DNA of 64,000 nucleotides, from positions 1-64,000 of the forward strand of contig MKGP02000041.1 in the NCBI GenBank assembly GCA_001913845.2. The letters run 5' to 3'. The position numbers and the translations under genes are program-made. This stretch comes from Limnothrix sp. CACIAM 69d. Lineage in GTDB: Bacteria; Cyanobacteriota; Cyanobacteriia; CACIAM-69d. Below are positions 16,139 through 25,545 of the stretch, one piece after another (the stretch's first letter is position 1; every line of letters begins with the position of its first letter). The notes beneath the pieces are model-generated. The model saw only the letters and a list, made by a program, of their open reading frames with translations, searched no databases and was not told the DNA's origin.

Positions 16139-17269
16139 TCAGGGACTGGGGCGATCGGTTGGGAGGGTTGCCATGGCGGGCGATCGCTTGCGATGTTGCC
16201 ACATCTTCACGCCCGTCCAAAACAGGGCGATCGGGGACAGACCCACCAGCACATAGAGCCAGCGCGTCCACAAACCGCCAAAGGTGCCAAAGTGCAGCGG
16301 CCCAAAGCTGTTCAAGATGCGATCGCCCAAGGCCGCCTGCCGGCTGTCATTCACCCGCAGCACCTGACCACTGTAGGCATCCAGAATCACATTGCTCTGG
16401 CCGTAGGCACTGGGTTCGTGGGTTTGGCGCTTGCCAATCCGCACCACTCCATCCGGTGTTCTGGGCAGCGCGATAAAAGTCGTGGCAGCTCCGGGTAATG
16501 CTTGATTCGATCGCCCCACCAGCTCCGACAAAGGCAAGGTTTTTTGATTGGGCAATACCTTGGACTGCCAAACCGGCTCCGCAGGGGTGAAGGTAATCGC
16601 TTTGATCACCGCCGTTGATTGGGCATAGAAATTCCAACAAAACCCTGTGAATCCGGTCAGCACTAAAAAAACAGCAGCAATGATACCCACAACCTTGTGA
16701 AGATCAAAATTTAGTCGCTTCGGGTGCGCATTCCACTTAATTTTGAAACCCGCTGCCAACCGTCGCCAACCGGGCCAAAGGGCAATGCCTGTAATCCCCA
16801 AAATGGTCATGAAAAACCCTGAAATGCCAACAATAATCAGCCCCGTTGTGCCGGACAACAACTGATAATGCAGCCGAAAAGTCCAATTCATCCAGTTATC
16901 TTGCGCTGATAGGGTTCCTAGCACCTTTCCGCTGTAGGGATGAATAAAAAGCTGAATGAGCTGATCGCTCTGCCAAAGGCGAACTTGGTAAGGCTGGCCA
17001 GGGTGTTGAGGAAACAAAATACCCTCAACCATGGAACCCGATAACTGTTGGGCGAAGGTTTGGGCAGCATTGGACACTTGGTCAATACTCACGAGGGTTG
17101 CTTGGGGGGCGATCGCGCCGAATTTTTCAACGATCAGCCGATCTTGCAACTCATGGGAAAACACCAATAGGCTCCCCGTCACCCCCACAACAATCAGAAT
17201 CAACCCAACAACTAAGCCTAGGTAGCGATGCAGCGGAAACAGGATCGATCGAATCTGGTGAGCTTGCAT
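16139..17269 (-). CDS. PepSY-associated membrane protein (siderophore locus)
   Basis: This 376-residue inner membrane protein belongs to the PepSY-TM (PiuB-like) family found beside TonB-dependent siderophore receptors. It has four main membrane segments: about residues 13-37, 140-165, 190-212 and 337-358. PepSY-like domains lie in the two periplasmic loops. Conserved histidines occur at the membrane edges, in FPLHRYLG, RLHYQLL and FDLHKVVG, and could bind haem or metal. Family members are thought to reduce or release iron from siderophores after import; that is inferred from context and from characterised relatives. The gene starts 44 bases after the lipoprotein gene, so the two are probably co-transcribed. 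Confidence 0.86.
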   Translation of the reverse strand: MQAHQIRSILFPLHRYLGLVVGLILIVVGVTGSLLVFSHELQDRLIVEKFGAIAPQATLVSIDQVSNAAQTFAQQLSGSMVEGILFPQHPGQPYQVRLWQSDQLIQLFIHPYSGKVLGTLSAQDNWMNWTFRLHYQLLSGTTGLIIVGISGFFMTILGITGIALWPGWRRLAAGFKIKWNAHPKRLNFDLHKVVGIIAAVFLVLTGFTGFCWNFYAQSTAVIKAITFTPAEPVWQSKVLPNQKTLPLSELVGRSNQALPGAATTFIALPRTPDGVVRIGKRQTHEPSAYGQSNVILDAYSGQVLRVNDSRQAALGDRILNSFGPLHFGTFGGLWTRWLYVLVGLSPIALFWTGVKMWQHRKRSPAMATLPTDRPSP

Positions 17270-17313
17270 AGTCCCCTCGGGTTCCGATTTAGTTGAAAAT
17301 CAATCCTGAAAAT

Positions 17314-18090
17314 CTACTTCAAGATGAAAATGCCGTAATCGGCCACCACATCACCCACCGTGAGACGATCGACCCCTTGCACGATCGCCACCAAATCACC
17401 GCTTTTAGTTGAAATACGTAAGGTTTTATCCTGGGGTTGCAGGCTGTAATCTTCCGGTTTGCCTGCGAGCAAAATTGTGTCCTCACCGGGTTTAAAATTG
17501 TCAATTTGGGCGTAGTCTGCATCCCCCTTACCCACATAAAAAGGCGCAGACTTGGGATTAGCGGTCGTGATCAAACTGCCCAGGATAAATTCATCCTCGG
17601 AGCCGGGTTGACCCACCAGGCGATCGACTTCTCCTTGACCCAAAGTTTTGGGACGAATCGGCAACTCGCCACCCTTATCAGCCACAATCTCAAACGCCAC
17701 GCCTGAGATATGTGGGTGATGGCCAAAGCCCGAAATGGTGTCATTGCCACCTGTGCCCATAAAAAAGCCCGCAATGTCTTCGCCGTTGGCATCTTTTCCT
17801 GACTGTCCCACCGCTTGATAGTGGGCGAGGGGAGAAGCGAATTTACCAGCTTTCACCTCTTTATTCACTTCGGGATAGGCGAGGGCATAAAGGGCTTGAT
17901 CAAAATGCCGAGTATTGTCATTGACCGCAGCATTATTGACCGCAGCATCGGTGGCTTGGGGACTGCTAGCGGGTTCAACGGCGGCGGGACTCGCAGGACT
18001 AACGGGGCTGGACGCTTCAGGGCTTGGGACGGATTGGCAAGCGGTGATCAAGCTCAAGGTCAGCAGGGCGATCGCGTAGGTTTTTTTCAT
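17314..18090 (-). CDS. Lipoprotein of the iron-uptake island, single RTX-like repeat
   Basis: This 258-residue protein begins with a lipoprotein signal peptide whose lipobox is LITAC, so it should be membrane-anchored. A Ser/Pro/Ala/Asn-rich linker follows to about residue 65. Next is a helical segment (FDQALYALAYPEVNKEV then LAHYQAVGQSG) of a kind repeated in some cyanobacterial surface proteins. A single glycine-aspartate calcium-binding-like motif, GTGGNDTISGFG, comes after it, and the remainder is beta-rich. I start at ATG 18090 because the signal peptide begins there. It lies between a TonB-dependent receptor and the PepSY protein, so it may help capture or hand over the siderophore. I know no characterised homologue. 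Confidence 0.75.
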   Translation of the reverse strand: MKKTYAIALLTLSLITACQSVPSPEASSPVSPASPAAVEPASSPQATDAAVNNAAVNDNTRHFDQALYALAYPEVNKEVKAGKFASPLAHYQAVGQSGKDANGEDIAGFFMGTGGNDTISGFGHHPHISGVAFEIVADKGGELPIRPKTLGQGEVDRLVGQPGSEDEFILGSLITTANPKSAPFYVGKGDADYAQIDNFKPGEDTILLAGKPEDYSLQPQDKTLRISTKSGDLVAIVQGVDRLTVGDVVADYGIFILK

Positions 18091-18206
18091 GATCAGGATT
18101 GGGTTTGAAGAATGTTTTGAGTCATGCTTGAAATGCTGATTCAAGCATCAGTTATGGCTAGAACAGGGAAGATGACAAACCAGAAGTCAACTCTAGAACC
18201 GAGGCT

Positions 18207-18345
18207 AAAGAGAATAGCTGGGAAGTAACTTTCAGTACGAGCTAGGCATCAATTGTTGTGGGAGCAAGGGGCTTAAGCCCCTTGTCTGGGTCGATCGCCG
18301 GGGCGGACAGAGTAGCAATTTTGGCTTTTCAGGCATCCTCTAAAA
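18207..18345. mobile_element. MITE-like element, degenerate copy 2
   Basis: The right end, CTTTTCAGGCATCCTCT at about 18327-18343, matches the right inverted repeat of the element at 13913-14046. The left end near 18209 matches its left repeat only in part (about 13 of 18 bases). The interior carries the perfect palindrome CAAGGGGCTTAAGCCCCTTG at 18265-18284. It separates the first receptor gene from the lipoprotein gene. Confidence 0.45.
18265..18284. repeat. Palindromic repeat, perfect 20-mer
   Basis: The sequence is CAAGGGGCTTAAGCCCCTTG. Identical or near-identical palindromes lie at 58083-58102 and 60551-60570, all intergenic. It can form a strong hairpin. Confidence 0.85.
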
Positions 18346-20871
18346 CTAGAACCGGATGGAAGCCGATCCAGTGACCGTGAAAGGTGTACCTACTTCGAGA
18401 CCCGTATTGCTTCCCACCGTGGATTTGATGTAGGTTTCATCCGTGAAATTCCGGAAGTTCAAAGCAAACCGATAGTTATCCCGCTGATAGAAAATGGCAG
18501 CATTTCCGATGAAATAGTCTCCAATTTTGTAGTCGTTGGCCAGGTTGCCGTAGCGATCGCTCGCATATTCAAACCCCGCCCCAAAGCCCAATCCTTTGAA
18601 GGAGCCAGACTGAATTTCATAGGTTGTCCAAAGGGTGGCTTTATGCTCAGGAATGCCATACAGTCGATTCCCAATCAGAGCTTCATTGGTATCTTCCGTA
18701 ACTTTGCTGTCGATATAGGCATAGGAACCCAAAATTTTCCAGCCGGGCAACAGTTCGCCAATCAAATCAAGCTCAAGGCCGCGATTGCGTTGCTCCCCTG
18801 AAGAAACTGAAAAGAGAAGATTATCTGGATCAGTCACCGGCACATTTTGTTTGGTGATGTCGAAGTAGGTGAGGGTGGCCAGGAGGCGGCGATCGAACAA
18901 TTCAGCCTTCACGCCCACTTCAAACCCTTCACCTTCTTCAGGCTTCAAGATTGAACCATCCGCACCGGTCGAAGTGGTGGGACGAAAAGATTGGGAATAG
19001 TTGGCAAATAGCGATAGTTCAGGAAGCGGGCGGTAAAGAATCCCGAGGCGCGGTGTCCAAGAACTCAGTTCAATATTGTTGCCTTCACGGCGACCCAATT
19101 GATCCTCGGTTTCAATACCGATCGTGTCGTAACGCAGACCGGCAACCACGATCAAATTGTCCGTGAGATTAATTTGATCCTGAAGATAAAATCCGAGACG
19201 ATTGGCAGTGGTCAGATCATCATTGAAAGGGGGTAGATCAGAGCGATCAGGGCGAACCACCGCATCATAATTGCGGTCAAAAATGTTGATGATTGACGGT
19301 TTCGAGCGATCAAACAGCGTAGCAATTCGCGATTCACTACGATTCAGATCAAGACCAATAGTTGCTTGGTGGGCGATCGATCCAGTTTTGAAAGTACCCA
19401 CAAGACTGGTTTGCAAGGTGTAGGATTGATCCTCACCATCTTGATCAGCATAGAAGCGAGTGACCCTGGGGCCATTGGCAGTCAGGGGCAGCGCCACCAC
19501 GCTGTAATCGTAGTCATAGCTGATGTAGCGGAAGCCGTTGCGAATTTTCCAGTTGTCGCTAAATCGATGCTCGAATTGATAACCGGTGCTGAAATAGTCC
19601 GTTGTAATGGAATCCTCAGGATCCGTAATAATCAACTCGCGATCGACCGGTGCAACCCCATCTTCAAATCGACTCAAACCAAAATCAGACGGCCCCTTTT
19701 GGTGAATGTATTCAAGGTTGAGCGATAAATCCGTTTGATCGCTGATTTTCCAAGCCAGCGCGGGGGCGATCGAAAAGCGATTGGTGTCGGTTTCAAAGTC
19801 CCGAAAAGGGGCTTGGTGCTGATAAACACTATTTAGCCGATAGCGCAAGCTGCCATCTGCCGTCAGCGGGCCACCAAAATCAATTCGAGGACGAATTAAT
19901 TCATTGCTGCCGCCCTGAAGTTCAACTTCATAAAAGGGTTCGGCGAGGGGTTGTTTGGACACCAGGTTGATAATGCCACCCGGTTCAATTTGCCCATACA
20001 GAATGGAAGCTGGCCCCTTCAACACTTCGATTTGTTCAAGGTTGGCGACTTCTGGAATCGCTTGAAAGGAACCGTAGAGTCGATAGCCATCGCGCAAAAC
20101 CGATACGGTGGCGGGATATTGGTTACCAAATCCGCGAATGCTCACCGTCGCTTCCCGACCGCTGTTGCTCCCGGCATAGGACACACCACTCACATTGGTC
20201 AGTGCATCTTCGATGTTGATTACCTGCTGATCGCGCAGGACGGCTTGGGGAATCACCTGCACTGAGAAAGGCGTTTCCAGAATTGGGGTGTCTGTGCCGG
20301 TAGCGCTGGAGGCATTGGGAACCCGGTAACTGGGCGATCGCTGCCCCGTCACCACCAGTTCTTCTTCAGACGCATTGGCATCCACGTTCAAGCCGTAGGC
20401 CAAGTCACCCGTGGCCAAGGTCACGTCCTGGGTGGGCAACCCATTACGACCCGTCACCACCACTTGGATTCGATCGGGCGCAATCTGCCAAATCCGAACC
20501 GAGGACACTTCAGAGGTGGGATCAGCTTGGTTGAACTCGGCCCCTTCCGGCAAGGACAGGTTGGCGTTGCTGATCTCGGCGATCAGTTGGTTGCCCTCGG
20601 CCCGGAACTGGTTCGCATCAATCAACAAGGACTGACCGGCTGGGGTTTCCAGGGCAATTTCCAACTCATCCGGCAGGGGCGTAACCACCACACGGGTCAC
20701 GGTGGTGGGGCGATCGGCTTGGGCCAGCCAGGACTCTACTGAGGTGGCGGGGGCAGTGCTACGGAATCGATCGAGTGGCTCCGGTGGAACAGACTCAGCC
20801 CCAGCGGGAGCGGCCAACAAGCCGATCGTCACCAACAAAACCGACAGAGACAGAGGAGATGCAGATTTCAT
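18346..20871 (-). CDS. TonB-dependent siderophore receptor with AMIN domain, copy A
   Basis: This 841-residue outer-membrane receptor imports ferric siderophores using TonB energy. A Sec signal peptide occupies residues 1-26. An AMIN domain covers about 55-160, a common addition in cyanobacterial receptors. A TonB-box-like EEELVVTGQR follows near 168-177. The plug domain runs to about 330 (LEQIEVLKGPASILYGQIEPGGIINLVSK) and the 22-strand barrel ends with the typical aromatic C-terminus SIRF. The N-terminal 250 residues are nearly identical to copy B while the barrel differs, as expected for two receptors with a shared TonB interface and different siderophores. The start is 112 bases after the stop of copy B. 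Confidence 0.92.
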   Translation of the reverse strand: MKSASPLSLSVLLVTIGLLAAPAGAESVPPEPLDRFRSTAPATSVESWLAQADRPTTVTRVVVTPLPDELEIALETPAGQSLLIDANQFRAEGNQLIAEISNANLSLPEGAEFNQADPTSEVSSVRIWQIAPDRIQVVVTGRNGLPTQDVTLATGDLAYGLNVDANASEEELVVTGQRSPSYRVPNASSATGTDTPILETPFSVQVIPQAVLRDQQVINIEDALTNVSGVSYAGSNSGREATVSIRGFGNQYPATVSVLRDGYRLYGSFQAIPEVANLEQIEVLKGPASILYGQIEPGGIINLVSKQPLAEPFYEVELQGGSNELIRPRIDFGGPLTADGSLRYRLNSVYQHQAPFRDFETDTNRFSIAPALAWKISDQTDLSLNLEYIHQKGPSDFGLSRFEDGVAPVDRELIITDPEDSITTDYFSTGYQFEHRFSDNWKIRNGFRYISYDYDYSVVALPLTANGPRVTRFYADQDGEDQSYTLQTSLVGTFKTGSIAHQATIGLDLNRSESRIATLFDRSKPSIINIFDRNYDAVVRPDRSDLPPFNDDLTTANRLGFYLQDQINLTDNLIVVAGLRYDTIGIETEDQLGRREGNNIELSSWTPRLGILYRPLPELSLFANYSQSFRPTTSTGADGSILKPEEGEGFEVGVKAELFDRRLLATLTYFDITKQNVPVTDPDNLLFSVSSGEQRNRGLELDLIGELLPGWKILGSYAYIDSKVTEDTNEALIGNRLYGIPEHKATLWTTYEIQSGSFKGLGFGAGFEYASDRYGNLANDYKIGDYFIGNAAIFYQRDNYRFALNFRNFTDETYIKSTVGSNTGLEVGTPFTVTGSASIRF

Positions 20872-20983
20872 GGGAATGTTCTAAGGGAATTCAAGGAGTA
20901 ATCAGGGAAAGTTTTTTGAACATTGGCCTCATGAAGACCAGGAATGAGATCAACACAATGGTTGCAAGCACTTCCTACGAAAC

Positions 20984-23506
20984 TTAGAACCGAATTGAAG
21001 CTGACCCTGTGACTGTGAAGGGTGAACCCACTTCAATACCGCCTTCATTTCCAGTGGCCCCTTTGATGTAGTTTTCGTCAGTGAAGTTGCGGAAATTCAA
21101 AGCAAAGCGATAGTTATCTCGCTGATAAAAAATTGCTGCATTGCCAATCAGATAGTCACCGAGGCGATAGTCATTGGCTAAGTTTCCATAGCGATCGCTC
21201 GCGTACTCAAACCCCACACCAAAGCCCAATCCTTTGAAGGAACCGGACTGGATTTCATAGCTTGTCCAGAGAGTGGCTTTATGTTTTGCCAAGCCCGCCG
21301 GTCGATTACCAATTAAGGCTTCATCGGTGTCTTCAGTAACTTCCCCATCGATGTAGGCATAGGAACCCAAAATTTTCCAGCCGGGTAATGGTTCCCCGAT
21401 CAGATCCAGCTCAACGCCTCGGTTGCGTTGTTCACCGGAGGCCACAGAAAAGAGAGGATTTTCGGGATCTGAAACTGCAACGTTTTGCTTGGCAATGTCG
21501 AAGTAGGTGAGGGTGGCTAGCAGGCGGCGATCGAACAATTCAGCCTTCACACCCACTTCAAATCCTTCGCCCTCTTCCGGGGGCAGAATTGCACCACTGG
21601 AACTGGTGGCCGTCGTGGGTCGAAAGGATTGGGAATAGCTGGCGAAGAGGGCTAATTCGGGAATTGGCTGATACAAAATTCCGAGGCGGGGTGTCCAAGC
21701 ATCTGCGTTAAAGCTGCTGCTTTCATCGGTCAGCTTCTGATCGGTTTCGCTGTCGATCGTGTCGTAACGCAACCCGGCAATAATCATCAAGTTATCGGTT
21801 AGATTAATCCGATCTTGTAGGTAAATTCCTAACCGAGTGGATGTTGTGATGTCATCTTGAAAAGACGGCAAATCTGAGCGATCGGGCTTGGGAACTCGCT
21901 CATATTCCGGGTTGAAAATATTGATCGTGCTCGGATTAGCCGTATCAAACAGAGTCTCAATTGCGAACTCGCTGTAGTTGAGATCGAGGCCGATCGTCGC
22001 TTCGTGTTCTAGGGAACCCGTTTTGAAGTTCCCAATAACGCTGGTTTGGGCTGTGTAGGAGCGATCGTCTCCGTCTTGATCAGCATAAAAGCGAGTAATC
22101 TCCGCATCATTCACGATAATCGGCAGGGCTATAACGCTGTAGTCATAGGTGTAGTTGATGTAGCGGAAGCCATTGCGAATTTTCCAGTTGTCGCTGAAGC
22201 GGTGCTCAAATTGATAACCGGTATTCAAGTATTCAGTGGTAATTGAGTCATCGGGGTTGTTGATCACAAACTCTCGATCAACAGGCGCAACGCCATCCCC
22301 AAATCGGCTAATTCCAAAGTCTGCTGGCCCCTTTTGATGGATATATTCCAAATTGAGAGATAAATCAGTTTGATCACTGATTTTCCAAGCTAATACTGGG
22401 GCGATCGCAAGGCGGTTTATATCTGTATCAAAATCTCGAAAAGGTGATTGATGTTGATAAAGGGCATTCAGTCGATAGCGCAAACTGCCATCACTGGTTA
22501 AGGGGCCGCTGAAGTCAATTCGGGGACGGACTAGCTCATCACTGCCAGCCTGGAATTCTGCTTCATAAAAAGGTTGATCTAAGGGTTGTTTGGAAACCAG
22601 GTTAATGATGCCACCCGGTTCAATTTGTCCATAAAGAATCGAAGACGGCCCCTTCAACACTTCAATTTGTTCCAGGTTGGCAACTTCCGGAATCGCTTGG
22701 AAACCGCCATAAATGCGATACCCATCTCGCAACAACGGGGCCCCAGTGGAAAATTGATTGCCGAATCCGCGAATGCTGAAACTAGCTTCCCGGCTGCCAT
22801 TGCTCCCAGCAAAAGCTACGCCACTCACGTTGTTCAGCGCGTCTTCAATGTTGATTACCTGCTGATCGCGCAAGACAGCTTGGGGAATCACCTGCACCGA
22901 GAAAGGCGTTTCCAAAATTGGGGTGTCCGTCCCAGTGGCGCTGGAGGCATTGGGAACCCGGTAGCTGGGCGATCGCTGGCCCGTCACCACCAGTTCTTCT
23001 TCAGACGCATTGGCATCCACGTTCAAGCTGTAGGCCAAATCACCCGTGGCCAAGGTCACGTCCTGGACGGGCAACCCATTACGACCCGTCACCACCACTT
23101 GGATTCGATCGGGCGCAATCTGCCAAACCCGCACCGAGGCCACTTCAGAGGTGGGATCAGCTTGGTTGAACTCGGCCCCTTCCGGCAAGGACAGGCTGGC
23201 GTTGCTGATCTCGGCGATCAGTTGGTTGCCCTCGGCCCGGAACTGGTTCGCATCAATCAACAAGGACTGACCGGCTGGAGTTTCCAGGGCAATTTCCAAC
23301 TCATCGGGCAGGGGCGTAACCACCACGCGAGTCACGGTGGTGGGGCGATCGGCTTGGGCGAGCCAGGACTCTACTGAGGTGGCGGGGGCAGTGCTACGGA
23401 ATCGATCGAGTGGCTCCGGTGGCACAGGCTCAGCACCAGCGGGAGCGGCCAGCGCTCCGATCGCCACCAACAAAACCGACAGAGATAGGGGAGATGCAGA
23501 GTTCAT
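20984..23506 (-). CDS. TonB-dependent siderophore receptor with AMIN domain, copy B
   Basis: This 840-residue outer-membrane receptor has the same order as copy A: signal peptide (1-26), AMIN domain (about 55-160), TonB box near EEELVVTGQR, plug domain with IEVLKGPSSILYGQIEPGG, and a barrel ending in SIRF. Compared with copy A, changes in the first 200 residues are few, whereas barrel loops differ often. Specificity for a different ferric siderophore is likely but cannot be read from the sequence. The gene lies 168 bases downstream of tonB and upstream of copy A on the same strand, within a probable iron-regulated operon or regulon. Confidence 0.92.
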   Translation of the reverse strand: MNSASPLSLSVLLVAIGALAAPAGAEPVPPEPLDRFRSTAPATSVESWLAQADRPTTVTRVVVTPLPDELEIALETPAGQSLLIDANQFRAEGNQLIAEISNASLSLPEGAEFNQADPTSEVASVRVWQIAPDRIQVVVTGRNGLPVQDVTLATGDLAYSLNVDANASEEELVVTGQRSPSYRVPNASSATGTDTPILETPFSVQVIPQAVLRDQQVINIEDALNNVSGVAFAGSNGSREASFSIRGFGNQFSTGAPLLRDGYRIYGGFQAIPEVANLEQIEVLKGPSSILYGQIEPGGIINLVSKQPLDQPFYEAEFQAGSDELVRPRIDFSGPLTSDGSLRYRLNALYQHQSPFRDFDTDINRLAIAPVLAWKISDQTDLSLNLEYIHQKGPADFGISRFGDGVAPVDREFVINNPDDSITTEYLNTGYQFEHRFSDNWKIRNGFRYINYTYDYSVIALPIIVNDAEITRFYADQDGDDRSYTAQTSVIGNFKTGSLEHEATIGLDLNYSEFAIETLFDTANPSTINIFNPEYERVPKPDRSDLPSFQDDITTSTRLGIYLQDRINLTDNLMIIAGLRYDTIDSETDQKLTDESSSFNADAWTPRLGILYQPIPELALFASYSQSFRPTTATSSSGAILPPEEGEGFEVGVKAELFDRRLLATLTYFDIAKQNVAVSDPENPLFSVASGEQRNRGVELDLIGEPLPGWKILGSYAYIDGEVTEDTDEALIGNRPAGLAKHKATLWTSYEIQSGSFKGLGFGVGFEYASDRYGNLANDYRLGDYLIGNAAIFYQRDNYRFALNFRNFTDENYIKGATGNEGGIEVGSPFTVTGSASIRF

Positions 23507-23674
23507 GGGGTTTTCCTAAAACAAACTCAAAACAGCAAGTTCAAAAATCAGCAAACTCCAAACGGTCAACCTCTTGAGCCAGACCACTCGCGCCCGAATT
23601 CTGCCCAGCACGATCGGGAATCACGCCGCAGCAACGGTGGATCCGGGATAGGGCATCAGTGGTGTTCGATCGCG

Positions 23675-25078
23675 CTAGTTGGTGGGACTGCTGGCGGGTT
23701 CCGGAGCGCTGGGGGCGGCCGGGGCGACCGGCGCGGGCTGAGGAGCCGGGGCTGCTTGGGCCGGGCGGGGCGATCGCCGAGGTCGGGGAGATCGGGTGGG
23801 CCGGGGACTGCGGCGGACTGGGGCAGCCGGAGCCTCAGCGGCGGGACTGCGGGCCGGTGGTTCCGCTGGGGCCACGGGCGATCGGGCGGGGGCCACCACT
23901 GCGGGGCGGGCCGGTTCCGGAGCCGGGCGGCTAGGACTTGGATCGCTAGCGTTGCTGGGCGCACTGGGGCGACTGGGGCGTGGTTCCCGGTCAGTGCTCG
24001 CTGGAGCGGCGGGGGCGGATCCCGTGGAGGTGGCCGCGGGCGCGGGGCTGGCCGGTTGCTCCGCTGTGCGATCGGTGGGGCGTTCCGTCGGATGTTCAGA
24101 GGGGCGCTCAACCGGACGATCGGCGGTCGGTTCCATGGGGCGTTCAGCGGCCCGTTGCCGTTCCGCCTGCTCTGCGGCCTGGCGACGTTCTGATTCCTCG
24201 CGACGACGGGCTTCGTTGGCCCGCTGGAACCGCGATCCCTCCTCTTCGTAGGTGACGCGCATCGGTCGGCGCAGGCCGCCCTCGGGCACGGTTTGCGGAT
24301 CAAAGCGCCATTGCCGCATCGCTTCTAGGGTTTCGCGATCGACCGCCGGGTTGCCACTGGATTGGCGCAACCGCACTTCCACGCTGCCATCGGGCCGAAT
24401 CCGCAAATCCACACGGGGGCTGGCTTCCGTGCCCTGATAGCGCGGCAGGGGACAGCTCACACATTGGGGCTGGCCGGGCGATCGGGCGGGAGCAGGCGGC
24501 GGACTCGGGGGCGGGCTGGCCACGGGCGGCCCCTCCAAGATGCCAGCCGGTTCCCCATCGCTCGACCCCGTGCCCTCGGGATCGCCGTCCGGTGTGCCCG
24601 AGGTGAATCCAGTGGCTTGGCTGGCATTGCCGAACCCGTTCCCTGTGCCGTTGGGATCGCTAATTGGGCCGGTACCCGTGGCCATGGCCGGTGCATCCCC
24701 CGTGGGACTGGTGCCGGGGGCGATCGGGTCGCGATCGCCCGTGGGATTGGGGTTGCGAGTGGGCGCATCTTCCCCGGCTTTCAAAGGAGCCTGACTTTGG
24801 GGAGCCAACGGAACCCGATCGCGCTGCGGATTGGCAACGGGGTCAGTCGGGAGAGGTGTGGCCAGGGGGGCCGGCGGCTGGTCGGGCGTGACGTTGGAAA
24901 TGGTCACTTCCATTTCGCTGTTGGTGGTGACCGAGCGATCGCCCCACCAGTTGCGAACTTGCCACCCCCAGGCCAACCCATGCAGGGCGATCGACCCGCA
25001 AACGCTGCCAAACAGAAACCGTTTCAGCCACCGAGATTCCTTTTGGCGCTGCTGACCAATCAGTTGCGAGCTGTCCAT
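23675..25078 (-). CDS. tonB: TonB-family energy transducer with long C-terminal extension
   Basis: This 467-residue protein should span the inner membrane once (about residues 20-42) and reach through the periplasm. Residues 63-205 are a Pro/Gly/Thr-rich spacer. The TonB C-terminal domain is at about 206-278 and shows the family patterns RIRPDGSVEVRL and EAMRQWRFDPQ. Normally a TonB ends there. Here a charged helix (RREESERRQAAEQAERQRAAE, about 291-311, written with overlap of the helix start) and about 155 further residues rich in Pro, Ala, Arg and Ser follow. Its neighbours are exbD, exbB and two TonB-dependent receptors, so the role in powering ferric siderophore import is clear. The function of the tail is unknown. 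Confidence 0.85.
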   Translation of the reverse strand: MDSSQLIGQQRQKESRWLKRFLFGSVCGSIALHGLAWGWQVRNWWGDRSVTTNSEMEVTISNVTPDQPPAPLATPLPTDPVANPQRDRVPLAPQSQAPLKAGEDAPTRNPNPTGDRDPIAPGTSPTGDAPAMATGTGPISDPNGTGNGFGNASQATGFTSGTPDGDPEGTGSSDGEPAGILEGPPVASPPPSPPPAPARSPGQPQCVSCPLPRYQGTEASPRVDLRIRPDGSVEVRLRQSSGNPAVDRETLEAMRQWRFDPQTVPEGGLRRPMRVTYEEEGSRFQRANEARRREESERRQAAEQAERQRAAERPMEPTADRPVERPSEHPTERPTDRTAEQPASPAPAATSTGSAPAAPASTDREPRPSRPSAPSNASDPSPSRPAPEPARPAVVAPARSPVAPAEPPARSPAAEAPAAPVRRSPRPTRSPRPRRSPRPAQAAPAPQPAPVAPAAPSAPEPASSPTN

Positions 25079-25128
25079 AGGCGGATTTAAACCATCAAGC
25101 TATCGAGCAAAAACAGGTAAGCAATCCC

Positions 25129-25545
25129 TTAGGGTTGCGTGGGTTTTTGGGTGGCGATCGCCAGTTTGGCCCCCTCCACCTGGCGCACTCGATCCATCAC
25201 CGCCACCACGCGATCGTGGGTCACCGAACCATCGGCATTCAGGACGATCGTTAAATCCTGTCCCGATTGCTGAAGTCCTCGAATCGCGTTGGTCAAAGAC
25301 TCGATCGCCACGGGGGTTTTGTTCAGAAATAAACCACCTTGGGGATCGAGTGTCACCGTGGCTCGAATCACCTTTTGGGGCTTGGCCGACTGGGCTTTTG
25401 GCAAATTCACCGCCAACCCCTCAAATCGCCCCAAAAAGAGCGTAGACATAATGAAAAAGGTCAGAATGGCGAAGATCACATCGATCATCGGCACAATTTC
25501 AATCCGAGGCGGCAAGTCCGGTTCATCAATGGTTCGCCTGCGCAT
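25129..25545 (-). CDS. exbD: ExbD biopolymer transport protein
   Basis: This 138-residue inner membrane protein is part of the ExbB-ExbD proton channel that energises TonB. The single membrane segment, about residues 20-40, begins MIDVIFAILTFFIM and contains the conserved Asp of the proton path. The periplasmic domain shows VTLDPQGGLFLNKTPV and a regular ExbD ending. It starts within the last 20 bases of exbB, so translation is probably coupled, and tonB follows 50 bases later. Confidence 0.93.
   Translation of the reverse strand: MRRRTIDEPDLPPRIEIVPMIDVIFAILTFFIMSTLFLGRFEGLAVNLPKAQSAKPQKVIRATVTLDPQGGLFLNKTPVAIESLTNAIRGLQQSGQDLTIVLNADGSVTHDRVVAVMDRVRQVEGAKLAIATQKPTQP

Noticed and set aside
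23656-24303. Long overlapping frames in the tonB 3' region on both strands
   Set aside because: They are products of the GC-rich, stop-poor Pro/Arg/Ala-coding DNA; only the tonB frame joins a recognisable domain.
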